Assembly: GCA_034431435.1 (NCBI GenBank)
Contig: DAOUDG010000027.1
Coordinates: 1-25,827 of the forward strand
DNA length: 25,827 bases
From: JAHCIE01 sp034431435
GTDB lineage: Bacteria > Chloroflexota > Anaerolineae > Epilineales > JAHCIE01
Direction of reading: 5' to 3'
The notes beneath the pieces were generated by a model. That model had not been told where the DNA came from. It made no database searches and worked only from the letters and a program-made list of their open reading frames with translations. How positions within the stretch are numbered: the stretch's first letter is position 1; every line of letters begins with the position of its first letter. Position numbers and translations under genes: made by a program. Positions 7,809-15,709 of the stretch are shown here, one piece after another.

Positions 7809-8543
7809 TCATGGCACAGGCTTGCAGCCGGTATGGACGGTCGGGCGGTTGGCCGGGCCGCCCAGGCGGTCGGTGATGGTCTCGCCGTCTATGGTATAGC
7901 GTCCCAGGAACCACTGCCAGTCACCCTGGCCACGCTCGATATAGAAACCGTCGGCGCATCGATAGCCGGGCAACATGCCAAAGGGCAGCGCACCGGGCGG
8001 GCGTGTCGGCGTCGGGACCGGCCACCAACCACCCCCGCCTGGATGACCGCCCGGCCCTGGATACCAGCCGCCATGCCACCAGACGTATTTGCCGTTGATG
8101 AGCCACGGCCCATACCACGGAATCGGACCCGGCGGGGGATACCACACGCCAGGGGGAGGTGGGCCAGAGGTCACACCCGGTGGTGGAGCCGCCTGGGGGG
8201 CGACCGCCGCCGGCGCGGTGGGCGGAGGCGCGGGCGCGGGCGTCGGTGTCCACAGCCCCCAGCCGGGCGTGGTTGGGTTGCCATTGGGACTGGTTCCCAT
8301 CGTGCTGGGCGACGTGGCCGCTGACGCGGGCGGCGCCGCGCCAGGACCGGGTGTGATGCCCGGCGGAAAGGCGTTGAGAGCGGGGATGTCGGGCGTCGCG
8401 GTGGCTGTCGGGGCAGCCGCCGCCGTGGCCGCCTCGCGGTCGCGCTGCGACACGCGATAGAAGGCCACACCTGCGATGCAGGCGAACAGGACGAGGGCAA
8501 TGACCCCCGTGATTACCCGTCCGGTACAACAGCCTGCGCCCAC
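7809..8543 (-). CDS. Membrane-anchored Pro/Gly/Trp-rich protein of unknown function
   Basis: A 244-residue protein that I do not recognise. The start is GTG at 8543, 14 bases after the stop of the TPP enzyme; the ribosome site GAGGGGG overlaps that stop codon, so the two genes look coupled. A short Cys-containing N-terminus precedes one membrane span (about 11-29). A Thr/Ala/Pro-rich low-complexity stretch follows (about 40-130), then a striking Pro/Gly/Trp-rich segment (about 131-183, with WYPPPG, WYGPW, WWHGGWYPG and GGWWP). The last 60 residues look globular, with two Cys and a YIERGxGDWQWFLGRYxIDG core. It is probably an exported, tail-out protein with a disordered stalk. Nothing ties it to the enzyme functions around it except transcription. 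Confidence 0.75.
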   Translation of the reverse strand: MGAGCCTGRVITGVIALVLFACIAGVAFYRVSQRDREAATAAAAPTATATPDIPALNAFPPGITPGPGAAPPASAATSPSTMGTSPNGNPTTPGWGLWTPTPAPAPPPTAPAAVAPQAAPPPGVTSGPPPPGVWYPPPGPIPWYGPWLINGKYVWWHGGWYPGPGGHPGGGGWWPVPTPTRPPGALPFGMLPGYRCADGFYIERGQGDWQWFLGRYTIDGETITDRLGGPANRPTVHTGCKPVP

Positions 8544-8557
8544 GTCTCGCTACCCCC

Positions 8558-10282
8558 TCACATCGAGATGGACCCCTTGCGGAAGTCCGACTTGCCGAGT
8601 AGAGCATTGACCAGCGCGGGTTGCCCGCCGGCCGCGGCCTGCCTGGCCTGAGCCAGCGCGGCGTCGATCTCAATCGGCGTTTGGATGGTCATGCCAGCCG
8701 CGCCGAAACCCTCCGCCACCCGGTCGTAGGCGGTGCGCGCCAGAACCGTCGCTACGTCATCCCCCAGCAGCTCGACCTGGTCGCGGGCGATTTGCGCCCA
8801 CGACGCATCGTTGCCCACGACGGCAATCACCGGCGCGCCATGCCGCACGAAGGTATCGAACTCGGTCAGGCTGTAGCCCACCGAGCCATCGCCGAAGAGA
8901 ATCCACACCTCGGCCTCCGGGTGGACCAGCTTCGCCCCCAGGGCGAACCCCGCCCCGACACCCAACGTGCCGAAGGCGCCGGGGTCGAGCCACGTCAGCG
9001 GCCCCGTGGGGCGCACGATGTACGACGCCGAGCCGACGAAGTCGCCGCCGTCGGCGACGATAAGAGCGTTGGAGGCCAACGCCTGATCCACCTGGCGCAG
9101 GAGATGCAGCGGGTTCACGTACTCGGTCGCCTGCGCCGCCTGCTCGGTTACCTCGGCGTCACGGGCCTCGTCGCGCTGGCGAAGGGTTGCGCGCCACTCC
9201 GTCCAGCGTGGCGTGGCGGGAGATGAGGCGGCCAGGGCGCGCAGCAAGAGGCCGGGGTCGCCCACCACGCCTATCGAGGGCTTGCGGTTCTTGCCCAGGT
9301 CCGCCTGGCTGCGATTCACCGCCACGTAGGTTGCCTGGCGGCCAATCTGGCGGCCGTAGTCGAGGCGGAAGTCGGCGGGCACGCCCGCCAGCAGGACCAG
9401 GTCGGCTTCCTTCAGGGCGACGCGCCGCTGGTGGCGCATCTGCAAGGCGTGGTCACGCCCCAGCAGGCCGCGGGCCATGCCCGACAGGTACACCGGCGCG
9501 CCGATGGCTTCCACCGCCGCCGCCAACGCCCCTGCCTGGGGGGCATCGAGGGTGGCCTGGCTGCCGATAAGCAGCACCGGCCGCCGCGCCTTGGCCAGCG
9601 CGTCTGCCACGCGGCGCACCTGGGCCGGGTCGGGCGCCGGCGGGCGAACGTCAATGCGCGGGCCGATGGTGACCTTATCCACGCCACGAAAGAGCTGGTT
9701 GACATGGCGCCGCAGATAGAGTTGAACGGCCCGCTCGCCCACCGAGCGACCGCCCGACTTGACGCCATACCACTGGCGAATGAGAGCCTCATCGTACAGT
9801 AAGTCGATGGGCATCTCGATGAAGACCGGCCCCGGCGTGTCGCCCATCGCCTGGCGGAAGGCCTCCTCCAGGCTCGCGGCGAGGTCGCGCACCCGCCTCA
9901 CCCGGATTGCCCACTTGGTGATGGGTTGCATGATGGACATCTGGTCGATGTCTTGCAGCGCGCCCCGGCCCTGCAACGCCGTCGGGGCGGCTCCGCCGAT
10001 GAGCACCAGGGGCGACTGGGCCAGCTGTGCATTCTTGATAGCGGTGATGGTGTTGGTCACACCGGGGCCAGCAGTGACGGCCGCCACGCCGGGGCGGCCG
10101 GTGAGCCGCGCCACCGCATCGGCGGCGAAGACCGCCGTCGCCTCGTGGCGCGTGTCCACGACGCGGATACCGCGCGCCTTCGCGCCTACCAGGATAGGCG
10201 AGATATGCCCCCCCACCAGGGTGAACACGAAGGGCACGCCCTGCGCCTGAAGAACCGCCGCCACGATGTCACCGCCACGCAT
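8558..10282 (-). CDS. TPP-dependent enzyme, ILVBL/HACL2-like (acetolactate synthase superfamily)
   Basis: A 574-residue thiamine pyrophosphate enzyme. ATG at 10282 (AAGGAG upstream) is preferred over an in-frame opening at 10792, because the family fold begins here and the promoter lies between. The catalytic Glu that activates TPP is Glu47 (VVDTRHEATAVFAAD). The Mg/TPP motif begins GDG at 464-466 and ends in ND rather than NN (VVGNDASW). From memory of the family, the sequence tracks human ILVBL (HACL2, 2-hydroxyacyl-CoA lyase 2) remarkably well: TLVGGHISP, AAVTAGPGxTNT, GMARGLLGR, VDGGDFVG-like, LDPGAFGTLGVGAGFALGAK, and a C-terminus xDFRxGSI. A lyase cleaving 2-hydroxyacyl-CoA is thus more likely than true acetolactate synthase; no regulatory IlvN subunit is nearby. 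First gene of a minus-strand set. Confidence 0.9.
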   Translation of the reverse strand: MRGGDIVAAVLQAQGVPFVFTLVGGHISPILVGAKARGIRVVDTRHEATAVFAADAVARLTGRPGVAAVTAGPGVTNTITAIKNAQLAQSPLVLIGGAAPTALQGRGALQDIDQMSIMQPITKWAIRVRRVRDLAASLEEAFRQAMGDTPGPVFIEMPIDLLYDEALIRQWYGVKSGGRSVGERAVQLYLRRHVNQLFRGVDKVTIGPRIDVRPPAPDPAQVRRVADALAKARRPVLLIGSQATLDAPQAGALAAAVEAIGAPVYLSGMARGLLGRDHALQMRHQRRVALKEADLVLLAGVPADFRLDYGRQIGRQATYVAVNRSQADLGKNRKPSIGVVGDPGLLLRALAASSPATPRWTEWRATLRQRDEARDAEVTEQAAQATEYVNPLHLLRQVDQALASNALIVADGGDFVGSASYIVRPTGPLTWLDPGAFGTLGVGAGFALGAKLVHPEAEVWILFGDGSVGYSLTEFDTFVRHGAPVIAVVGNDASWAQIARDQVELLGDDVATVLARTAYDRVAEGFGAAGMTIQTPIEIDAALAQARQAAAGGQPALVNALLGKSDFRKGSISM

Positions 10283-10394
10283 GGCGCACTCCTTGTCCTG
10301 ACCTGGACCCGCCAGCGCGCGCCTGACGGCGCGCCTAACCTCAGACTGCCGCACGGGTTGCACCGCCTCGATACATGTTGCTTCATCCCCTGCT

Positions 10395-10423
10395 CTTATA
10401 CATCCATGCGGCGCGAATGTCAA
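10395..10423 (-). promoter_or_regulatory. Near-consensus sigma-70 promoter of the ILVBL-like gene
   Basis: Read on the minus strand, a perfect TTGACA (10423-10418) is followed by a 17-base spacer and TATAAG (10400-10395), five of six to consensus. Transcription would start near 10388, leaving a leader of about 106 bases to the ATG at 10282. I see no obvious riboswitch fold in that leader; in particular no THI-box core was recognised. Confidence 0.8.
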
Positions 10424-10470
10424 AGCAGACCAGGCGCGACTGTGTCTTTTCGCACCACGGCGGGCGCGGC

Positions 10471-10476
10471 TATAAT
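10471..10476 (+). promoter_or_regulatory. -10 box (TATAAT) of the secreted-protein gene
   Basis: A perfect TATAAT sits 45 bases before the ATG at 10521. The -35 region (near 10447, TTTTCG) matches consensus poorly. It is followed by TGG, the same context as the cyclase -10 box (TATAATTTGG versus TATAATTGG). Confidence 0.55.
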
Positions 10477-10520
10477 TGGCGCAGTGCCCGCTGCCGCCCA
10501 CACCAAAGGAAGGGATACGT

Positions 10521-12104
10521 ATGCGAAGCATGACCGGGGCCATCCTCGTGGCGATGGCTCTCATGGCCGGCGCGTTGCTGCTGACGACCGGCGCTCCCAC
10601 AACGCTGCTGGCCCAGGGCGACGACACCGCCACCCCGACAGCCAGCGTCAGCCTGTCGCCGACAACGACCCCGACCATCTGTCCGATGGCAACCCCTGAA
10701 CCGCTCTGGGTCGATCCGGTCGTGTCGCCAACCGACCTGCTCACCCAGACGATTCGCGCCGCGATCGGGAACGGGGACGCCGTCACTGTCACGACACAGA
10801 CAGGTGTCTACACTACCACGGGTGTCTTCAGCGTCATGGATCCGGCCCTGGTGACCATCGACCTGGCTCCCAACACGACCAACGCACTGACCGTCACGGC
10901 CCATGTGCGGCAGATGCCGGGTCCGGGCGGCTGCCCCTACGGCGGCTATAGCCTGTCGACCATCACCGACCGCAACGGCGGCCCGCTGCGCATCGTCCAG
11001 CAGAGCGCGACGGCCACCGCCACCCCGACCCCGACCGCCACACCCACCGACACGCCCACCAGCACCGCCACACCCACCGACACGCCCACGGCAACGCCGA
11101 CGCCCGAGTTCAAGCAGTATCTGCCCTACCTGGCGCGCCGAGCGCCAGGCGCTCCCGACGCCCCTGAGTTAGCCGTCGGCCTGGTCCTGGGCGGGGCCAT
11201 GACCCTATCCTGGAACGCGGCAACCCACGCGACAGGTTACATCGTCCTCCAGGCGGCGTCACCGGACATGGCGAATCCAACCGTGCTGTACCGAGGGACG
11301 GCGCTGTCGTTCACCCAGATGCCGCCGCGCGGCCTGCACTATTTCGCGGTGCAGGCGGTCAACGCCGTGGGCCTGACGCTCAGCAACATCGTGCCTCTGG
11401 ATTACAATCCGCCGCCGCCGGGTGTTGGCGGAAGCGTCACCGACAAGGGCGCGCCGGCGGCGGGCGTGCTGCTGCGCCTGCGACGCTTCGACGGCCTCGC
11501 CTGGAGCACCGCCGCCGAGACAACCACCGCCGCTGACGGCGCGTACCTCTTCCCCAACGCGCCGGGGCTGGGGGCTGGCGAGGTGTACTACGTACTCTTC
11601 CCCAACGCGGAGGGCAACGTGGCGCGTCTGGGCGCGTACGGCACGGTGCGCCTCTATAGTTATGTCGCGGGCACGCGCGTGGACATGAGTCCCTTTGACA
11701 TTACCAACATCCCGCTGCGGTCGCCCTCCAGCGGTGTCACGGTGAGCCTGCCGGCCACCTTCGCCTGGGATCGGCGCGGCGTCAGCGGCGACAGCTACGC
11801 CTGGCAGTTGCTGGACCCCAACAGCGGGGGCGTCACGTATCTAGGCCCGCAGGTCGGCGAGAACGAGGCCTATACCCTGGTCACGATGCCTGATGAGATC
11901 ACGCCAGGCGTCAGCTACGGCTGGTCGGTGCGCGTCTACGGCCTGCCGCGCGACGAGGCTAACTTCGGCGTGGCGCACTTCTACCGCTCCGTCACCATCA
12001 GCGGCAGCGCGAAGGAGGACGCGGACGACCGCCCGGACGCGCCGCTCCGCCAGGGCATCGAGGGCATTTTCGAGAGTGTCCCGATGAGCGCGCCGCCGCG
12101 CTAA
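10521..12104 (+). CDS. Secreted multidomain protein with Thr-Pro linker (FnIII-like and carboxypeptidase-regulatory-like domains)
   Basis: A 527-residue exported protein; ATG at 10521 with AAGGAAGG upstream begins a clear Sec signal (hydrophobic core about 7-22, cleavage likely near 31). Residues about 62-160 form a small beta-rich domain, then a Thr-Pro-Ala linker (163-195). It is followed by KQYLPYLARR, a variant of the YLPLI/YLPLV motif common in secreted Chloroflexota proteins. Residues about 212-300 look like a fibronectin type III fold (LSWNAATHATGYIVLQ... FAVQAVNAVG). Residues about 303-390 resemble a carboxypeptidase regulatory-like beta sandwich (GGSVTDKGAPAAGVLLRLRR). A further beta-rich domain ends the protein (FAWDRRGVSGDSYAWQL). 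It is probably an adhesive or cell-surface protein; no catalytic motif is evident. The only downstream neighbour on the same strand is a sugar kinase seven bases away. Confidence 0.85.
   Translation: MRSMTGAILVAMALMAGALLLTTGAPTTLLAQGDDTATPTASVSLSPTTTPTICPMATPEPLWVDPVVSPTDLLTQTIRAAIGNGDAVTVTTQTGVYTTTGVFSVMDPALVTIDLAPNTTNALTVTAHVRQMPGPGGCPYGGYSLSTITDRNGGPLRIVQQSATATATPTPTATPTDTPTSTATPTDTPTATPTPEFKQYLPYLARRAPGAPDAPELAVGLVLGGAMTLSWNAATHATGYIVLQAASPDMANPTVLYRGTALSFTQMPPRGLHYFAVQAVNAVGLTLSNIVPLDYNPPPPGVGGSVTDKGAPAAGVLLRLRRFDGLAWSTAAETTTAADGAYLFPNAPGLGAGEVYYVLFPNAEGNVARLGAYGTVRLYSYVAGTRVDMSPFDITNIPLRSPSSGVTVSLPATFAWDRRGVSGDSYAWQLLDPNSGGVTYLGPQVGENEAYTLVTMPDEITPGVSYGWSVRVYGLPRDEANFGVAHFYRSVTISGSAKEDADDRPDAPLRQGIEGIFESVPMSAPPR
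11034..11089 (+). repeat. Direct repeat encoding the Thr-Pro linker
   Basis: A 26-base unit occurs identically at 11034-11059 and 11064-11089 (period 30 bases, ten codons). It encodes TATPTDTPT-type repeats of the linker. The exact identity at codon third positions suggests recent duplication and possible length variation between strains. Confidence 0.85.
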
Positions 12105-12111
12105 GCCTCCG

Positions 12112-13566
12112 ATGCCCCTCACCCTGGGTCTCGATGTCGGCACGACATCCATCACCGCCCTGGCCCTCGACACAGCCACAGGTGGCGTCGCTCTGCGCGC
12201 CTCGGCTCGCGCCGACGCCGAGACCACCTCGCCCGCCGACCGAGGGCGCGGCCGCTCCGAGTGGGACGCCGCCCGCCTCGCCACCCAGGCCTTCGCCACC
12301 CTGCGCCGCGTCGCCGACGGGCTTGGCGACCGGCGGCGCGCCGTGGTCGGCCTGGCCGTGACCGGGGCGCAGCACGGTGGCCTGGTCGTCGACGAGGCCC
12401 TACACCCGCTGACGCCCTACATCAACTGGCAGGACCGCCGCGCCGCCGACCTCGCCCCCGACGGCGCGACCTGGCTCGACGGGGCGAAACGCCGCCTCGG
12501 CCCCGCCGCCGCCGCGCGCGCAGGCTGCGTCCTCGTGCCCGGCTTCCTGGGCGTCAGCCTGTACTGGCTGCGGGAGAAAGACGCCCTGCCCGCCGCTGGC
12601 ACGGCTCTGTTCATCACCGACTACCTGGCGGCGCGCCTGACCGGCGGCCGGGTCGCCACCGATCCGACGATGGCGGGCGGCAGCGGCCTCTTCGACGTGC
12701 GCGCCCGCGCCTGGCACGACGAGGCCATCGCCGCCCTGGGCCTGCCGCGCGGCCTGTTTCCGACCATCGCTGAAGCGGGCGACCCGCTGGGCGACTTGAG
12801 CGCGGACGTGGCCGCCGCCGTCGGCCTGCCGGCGGGCTTGCCGGTCTACGTCGGCCTCGGCGACCACCAGGCGGGCTACGTCGGCAGCGTCGCCGACTGT
12901 GATACGACGGTCTTCGTCAACGTGGGCACCGGCGCGCAAGTCGCGCGCTACAGCCCCGACCTTCACCTGGCGCCGCCCCTGGAGAACCGCCCCTACCCGC
13001 GTGGCGGCAACCTACTGGTCAACGCGGGCCTCCTCGGCGGGCGGGCCTACGCCCTGCTCGAAGGCTTCTTCCGCGCGGCGGGCCGCGACCTGTTCGGCCA
13101 GGCCGACGCGGCGAGCCTGTACACGACCATGAACGCTCTGGCCGCCGCCGTCCCGCCCGGCGCGGACGGCCTGCGCGTCGAGCCGTACCTCGCTGGCAGC
13201 CGCGTCGACCCAACGCGGCGGGGCGTGTTCAGCGGCGTGTCCGACGCCAACTTCACCCCAGCTCACCTGGTACGCGCCTTCCTGGAGGGCATGGCCCGCA
13301 GCTACCGCGAGGGCTACGCCCCCATCGAGGCCCTGCTCCCCGACCCGCCGCGCTATCTTGTCGGCGCGGGCAACGGGCTGCGGGAGAATCCCGTCCTGCG
13401 CGGCATGGTTGCCGACGCCTTCGGCCTGTCGCTAGCCCTGCCTGCCCACGCCGAGGAAGCCGCCTACGGCGCGGCCCTGGTCGCGGGCGTCGGCGCGGGC
13501 ATCTGGCCCGACCTCCCCACCGCCTGCCGCATCATCCGCTATCAGGAGGCCAGCGGTGCAAACTGA
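12112..13566 (+). CDS. FGGY-family carbohydrate kinase, sedoheptulokinase-like
   Basis: A 484-residue cytoplasmic sugar kinase of the FGGY family, normal length. The first phosphate-binding loop is LDVGTTSITALALD (about 7-20). The substrate region holds GAQHGG and INWQDRR. The catalytic base is Asp251 (GLGDHQAGYVG), the second phosphate loop is VGTGAQ (272-276), and the adenosine motif VGAGNGLRENPVLRGMVADAFG lies near the C-terminus. GDHQ and the GxGNxLRxNP form look closer to sedoheptulokinase (SHPK) than to xylulokinase or glycerol kinase; this is an inference from motif shape. It would phosphorylate a ketose or polyol with ATP. The ATG follows the upstream stop by only seven bases and has no good ribosome site, so translation may depend on coupling. 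The next gene overlaps its last 11 bases. Confidence 0.9.
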   Translation: MPLTLGLDVGTTSITALALDTATGGVALRASARADAETTSPADRGRGRSEWDAARLATQAFATLRRVADGLGDRRRAVVGLAVTGAQHGGLVVDEALHPLTPYINWQDRRAADLAPDGATWLDGAKRRLGPAAAARAGCVLVPGFLGVSLYWLREKDALPAAGTALFITDYLAARLTGGRVATDPTMAGGSGLFDVRARAWHDEAIAALGLPRGLFPTIAEAGDPLGDLSADVAAAVGLPAGLPVYVGLGDHQAGYVGSVADCDTTVFVNVGTGAQVARYSPDLHLAPPLENRPYPRGGNLLVNAGLLGGRAYALLEGFFRAAGRDLFGQADAASLYTTMNALAAAVPPGADGLRVEPYLAGSRVDPTRRGVFSGVSDANFTPAHLVRAFLEGMARSYREGYAPIEALLPDPPRYLVGAGNGLRENPVLRGMVADAFGLSLALPAHAEEAAYGAALVAGVGAGIWPDLPTACRIIRYQEASGAN

Positions 13567-14068
13567 GCTTCTCGACGCCGACCGCGCCCGCGCCCTGTTC
13601 CCCGACCTGGTGGCCTTACTGCGCGACTCGGTCGACCACGGCGCATCGGTGGGCTTCCTGCCGCCCCTGGCCGACGACGAAGCCGACGCCTACTGGGACA
13701 AAGTGATTCGCGACCTGGCGGCGGGCGAGCGCGTCCTCATCGTCGCCCTGGACGGAGACCACATCGTCGGCAGCGGCCAGCTGGCCCTGGAGCCACGTCC
13801 CAACGGCCGCCACCGCGCCGAGGTCCAGAAGGTACTCGTCCGCACCGACTACCGGCGGCGCGGCATCGCTCGCCACCTTATGCTCGCCCTGGAGGACGCC
13901 GCCCGCGCCCACCAGCGCACCCTGCTGGTGCTGGACACCCGCGCAGGCGACGCCGCCGAGCGTCTCTACGACCATCTCGGCTACCTTCGTGCGGGCGTCA
14001 TTCCAGAGTACGCCCTCAACGGCGACGGCGGCCGCGATGCCACGGTGGTGTTCTACAAGCTGCTGTAG
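13556..14068 (+). CDS. GNAT-family N-acetyltransferase
   Basis: A 170-residue acetyltransferase using acetyl-CoA. The start is GTG at 13556, overlapping the end of the sugar kinase by 11 bases, with AGGAGG at 13543-13548. The acetyl-CoA pyrophosphate loop is at 98-106 (DYRRRGIAR, RxxGxA form), preceded by the strand VQKVLV and followed by helix HLMLALEDAA. Motif B appears as LLVLDTRAGDAAERLYDHLGYLRAG, with the usual Tyr-x-x-x-Gly-Tyr shape. Members acetylate amines on small molecules or proteins; the substrate is unknown. The coupled position suggests a role with the sugar kinase, for example on an amino-sugar or aminoglycoside-like compound, but this is only inferred. Confidence 0.92.
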   Translation: MQTELLDADRARALFPDLVALLRDSVDHGASVGFLPPLADDEADAYWDKVIRDLAAGERVLIVALDGDHIVGSGQLALEPRPNGRHRAEVQKVLVRTDYRRRGIARHLMLALEDAARAHQRTLLVLDTRAGDAAERLYDHLGYLRAGVIPEYALNGDGGRDATVVFYKLL

Positions 14069-14105
14069 CAACCACACCCGGCCGCACACGTACTGCATAA
14101 TGCGC

Positions 14106-14111
14106 TATAAT
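14106..14111 (+). promoter_or_regulatory. Possible -10 box (TATAAT) before the VWA gene
   Basis: TATAAT lies in the 63-base gap between the GNAT gene and the VWA gene, 20 bases before ATG 14132. No -35 match is seen. The start of transcription would fall at or just before the AGGAGG at 14118-14123, giving a very short leader, so its use is uncertain. If real, it starts the signalling operon 14132-18652 independently of the sugar kinase. Confidence 0.45.
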
Positions 14112-14131
14112 TCCAGCAGGAGGTACTCAGC

Positions 14132-14833
14132 ATGGCTAAACGACCCGGCGGCGAGTTGGCGACTCGCCCGCTGCACTTCATTTGGATCGCCGACGCGTCC
14201 GGCTCCATGGCAGGCGACAAGATTCAGGCCCTTAACTTTGCCATCCGCGACGCCATCCCCCACATGCAGAAGGTCGCCGATGAGAACCCCAACGCCCAGG
14301 TCCTCGTCCGTGCCCTGGCCTTTTCCAGCGGCGCCCAGTGGACCATCTCACAGCCTACCCCCATTGCTGACTTCAAGTGGACCGACGTCAAGGCAGGTGG
14401 GGTAACCGATATGGGCAAAGCGCTGTCGATGGTCGCCGAGCAGTTGCACATCCCGCCGATGACCGAGCGCGCCCTGCCGCCGGTCCTCGTCCTCATCTCC
14501 GACGGCCAGCCCACCGACGATTTTCAGACCGGCCTGCGCGCCTTGATGGACCAGGCGTGGGGCAAGAAGGCCGTCCGCATCGCCATCGCCATCGGCGACG
14601 ACGCCGACAAGGACGTGCTGAAGGAGTTCATCGGCAACGCCGAGATGGAACCGTTGCAAGCCAATAACCCGGAGGCGCTCGTCAACTACATCAAGTGGGT
14701 GTCCACCGCCGTTCTCAAGTCGGCCTCCTCGCCCGCCAGCCAGACCTCGGCCGACGCGGGCGGTGCGAACGTGCCCATCCCCGCGCCCCCTGACCCCAAC
14801 GCCGGCCCCGCCACGCCGGGCGACGTCTGGTAA
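14132..14833 (+). CDS. TerY-like von Willebrand factor A domain protein
   Basis: A cytoplasmic VWA protein of 233 residues (no signal peptide or membrane span), strong AGGAGG ribosome site. The metal-ion site is complete: Asp21-x-Ser23-x-Ser25 (DASGSM), Thr92 (GGVTDMG) and Asp124 (LISDGQPTDD). The compact domain ends near residue 193, followed by a disordered Ser/Ala/Pro-rich tail. The layout matches TerY (COG4245 type), where the VWA domain normally continues into a zinc-binding TerY-C domain; here that domain is missing and a separate gene at 15706 seems to supply it. The known role of TerY-type VWA proteins is as scaffold in phosphorylation-based stress modules with PP2C and a kinase, both present next door. 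The PP2C gene follows after nine bases. Confidence 0.93.
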   Translation: MAKRPGGELATRPLHFIWIADASGSMAGDKIQALNFAIRDAIPHMQKVADENPNAQVLVRALAFSSGAQWTISQPTPIADFKWTDVKAGGVTDMGKALSMVAEQLHIPPMTERALPPVLVLISDGQPTDDFQTGLRALMDQAWGKKAVRIAIAIGDDADKDVLKEFIGNAEMEPLQANNPEALVNYIKWVSTAVLKSASSPASQTSADAGGANVPIPAPPDPNAGPATPGDVW

Positions 14834-14842
14834 GGGCGCGCC

Positions 14843-15709
14843 ATGCGCGACGCGACCCACACCCCTGTGTGGCAGGTCGTCGGCTGTAGCGTCAAGGGCG
14901 CGTCCCACGTCCGTAGCGGCCTACCCAACCAGGATGCCATGCGCTGGCTACCCGAAGGTGGCGTCGACGCAACCGTGATCATCGCCGTCGCCGACGGCCA
15001 CGGCAGCGCGCGCTGCTTCCGGAGCGACCACGGCGCGGCGCTGGCAGTCCTGGCCGCCACCGACGCCCTGACCGAGTTCGCCGACGGCCTGCGCGACCTG
15101 CCAGGCCTGTCGGCGGTCAAGCGCGCCGCCGAGGAGCGACTGCCCCAAGAAATCGAGCGGCGCTGGAACGCGGCCGTCGACGCCGACCTGGCCGACCACC
15201 CCCTCACCGAGGCGGAGCTAGGCCGATTGGAGGAGCGCGACGGCGCGCGGTCCCGCGAGCGCGTCCTGACGACGCCGCGCCTCACCTACGGCGCGACTCT
15301 GCTCAGCGCGCTGCTCACGGACGCCTTTCTGCTGTTCCTGCAACTCGGCGACGGCGACATCCTGGCCGTGGACGACGACGGCGCGGTGACGCGCCCGGTG
15401 CCGGGCGACAGCCGCCTGTTCGGCAACGAGACGACCTCCCTGGCGGGGAGCGACGCCTGGCGCGACATGCGAGTCGGCTTCATCGCCCTGGCCGGGCCGC
15501 CGCCGGCCCTGGTTCTCCTCGCCACCGACGGCTACGCCAACTCCTTCCGCGACGACGCGGGCTTCCTGCAAGTCGGGGCCGACCTGCTGAGCCTGATTCG
15601 CGGCGACGGGCTGGCGGTCGTCGCCGCCGCCCTGCCGACCTGGCTGGCCGAGGCGTCGGAGGCAGGCAGCGGCGACGACATTACCCTGGTTGTGGCGAGT
15701 CGCCCATGA
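14843..15709 (+). CDS. PP2C-family protein phosphatase
   Basis: A 288-residue Mn/Mg-dependent Ser/Thr phosphatase. The PP2C motifs are in order: GASHVRSGLPNQDA (19-32), VADGHGS with metal Asp51 and Gly52, GATLLSALL in the middle, LQLGDGDIL, LLATDGYANSF with Asp229, and SGDDITLV with Asp278. All metal ligands are present, so the enzyme should be active. An insert around residues 95-150, rich in Glu/Arg, separates the core motifs. No membrane segment. It sits between the VWA gene (nine bases upstream) and the zinc ribbon gene (ATGA overlap at 15706). It probably reverses the action of the kinase at 17330 on a shared target, perhaps the VWA or beta-helix protein. Confidence 0.94.
   Translation: MRDATHTPVWQVVGCSVKGASHVRSGLPNQDAMRWLPEGGVDATVIIAVADGHGSARCFRSDHGAALAVLAATDALTEFADGLRDLPGLSAVKRAAEERLPQEIERRWNAAVDADLADHPLTEAELGRLEERDGARSRERVLTTPRLTYGATLLSALLTDAFLLFLQLGDGDILAVDDDGAVTRPVPGDSRLFGNETTSLAGSDAWRDMRVGFIALAGPPPALVLLATDGYANSFRDDAGFLQVGADLLSLIRGDGLAVVAAALPTWLAEASEAGSGDDITLVVASRP

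Noticed and set aside
10283..10792. N-terminal extension of the TPP enzyme by 170 codons
   Set aside because: It would run through the near-perfect minus-strand promoter and into the divergent secreted-protein gene; the enzyme fold and ribosome site begin at 10282.
11020..11106. CRISPR-like or satellite repeat
   Set aside because: The repeated bases are in frame and encode a Thr-Pro linker; there are no spacers between units.
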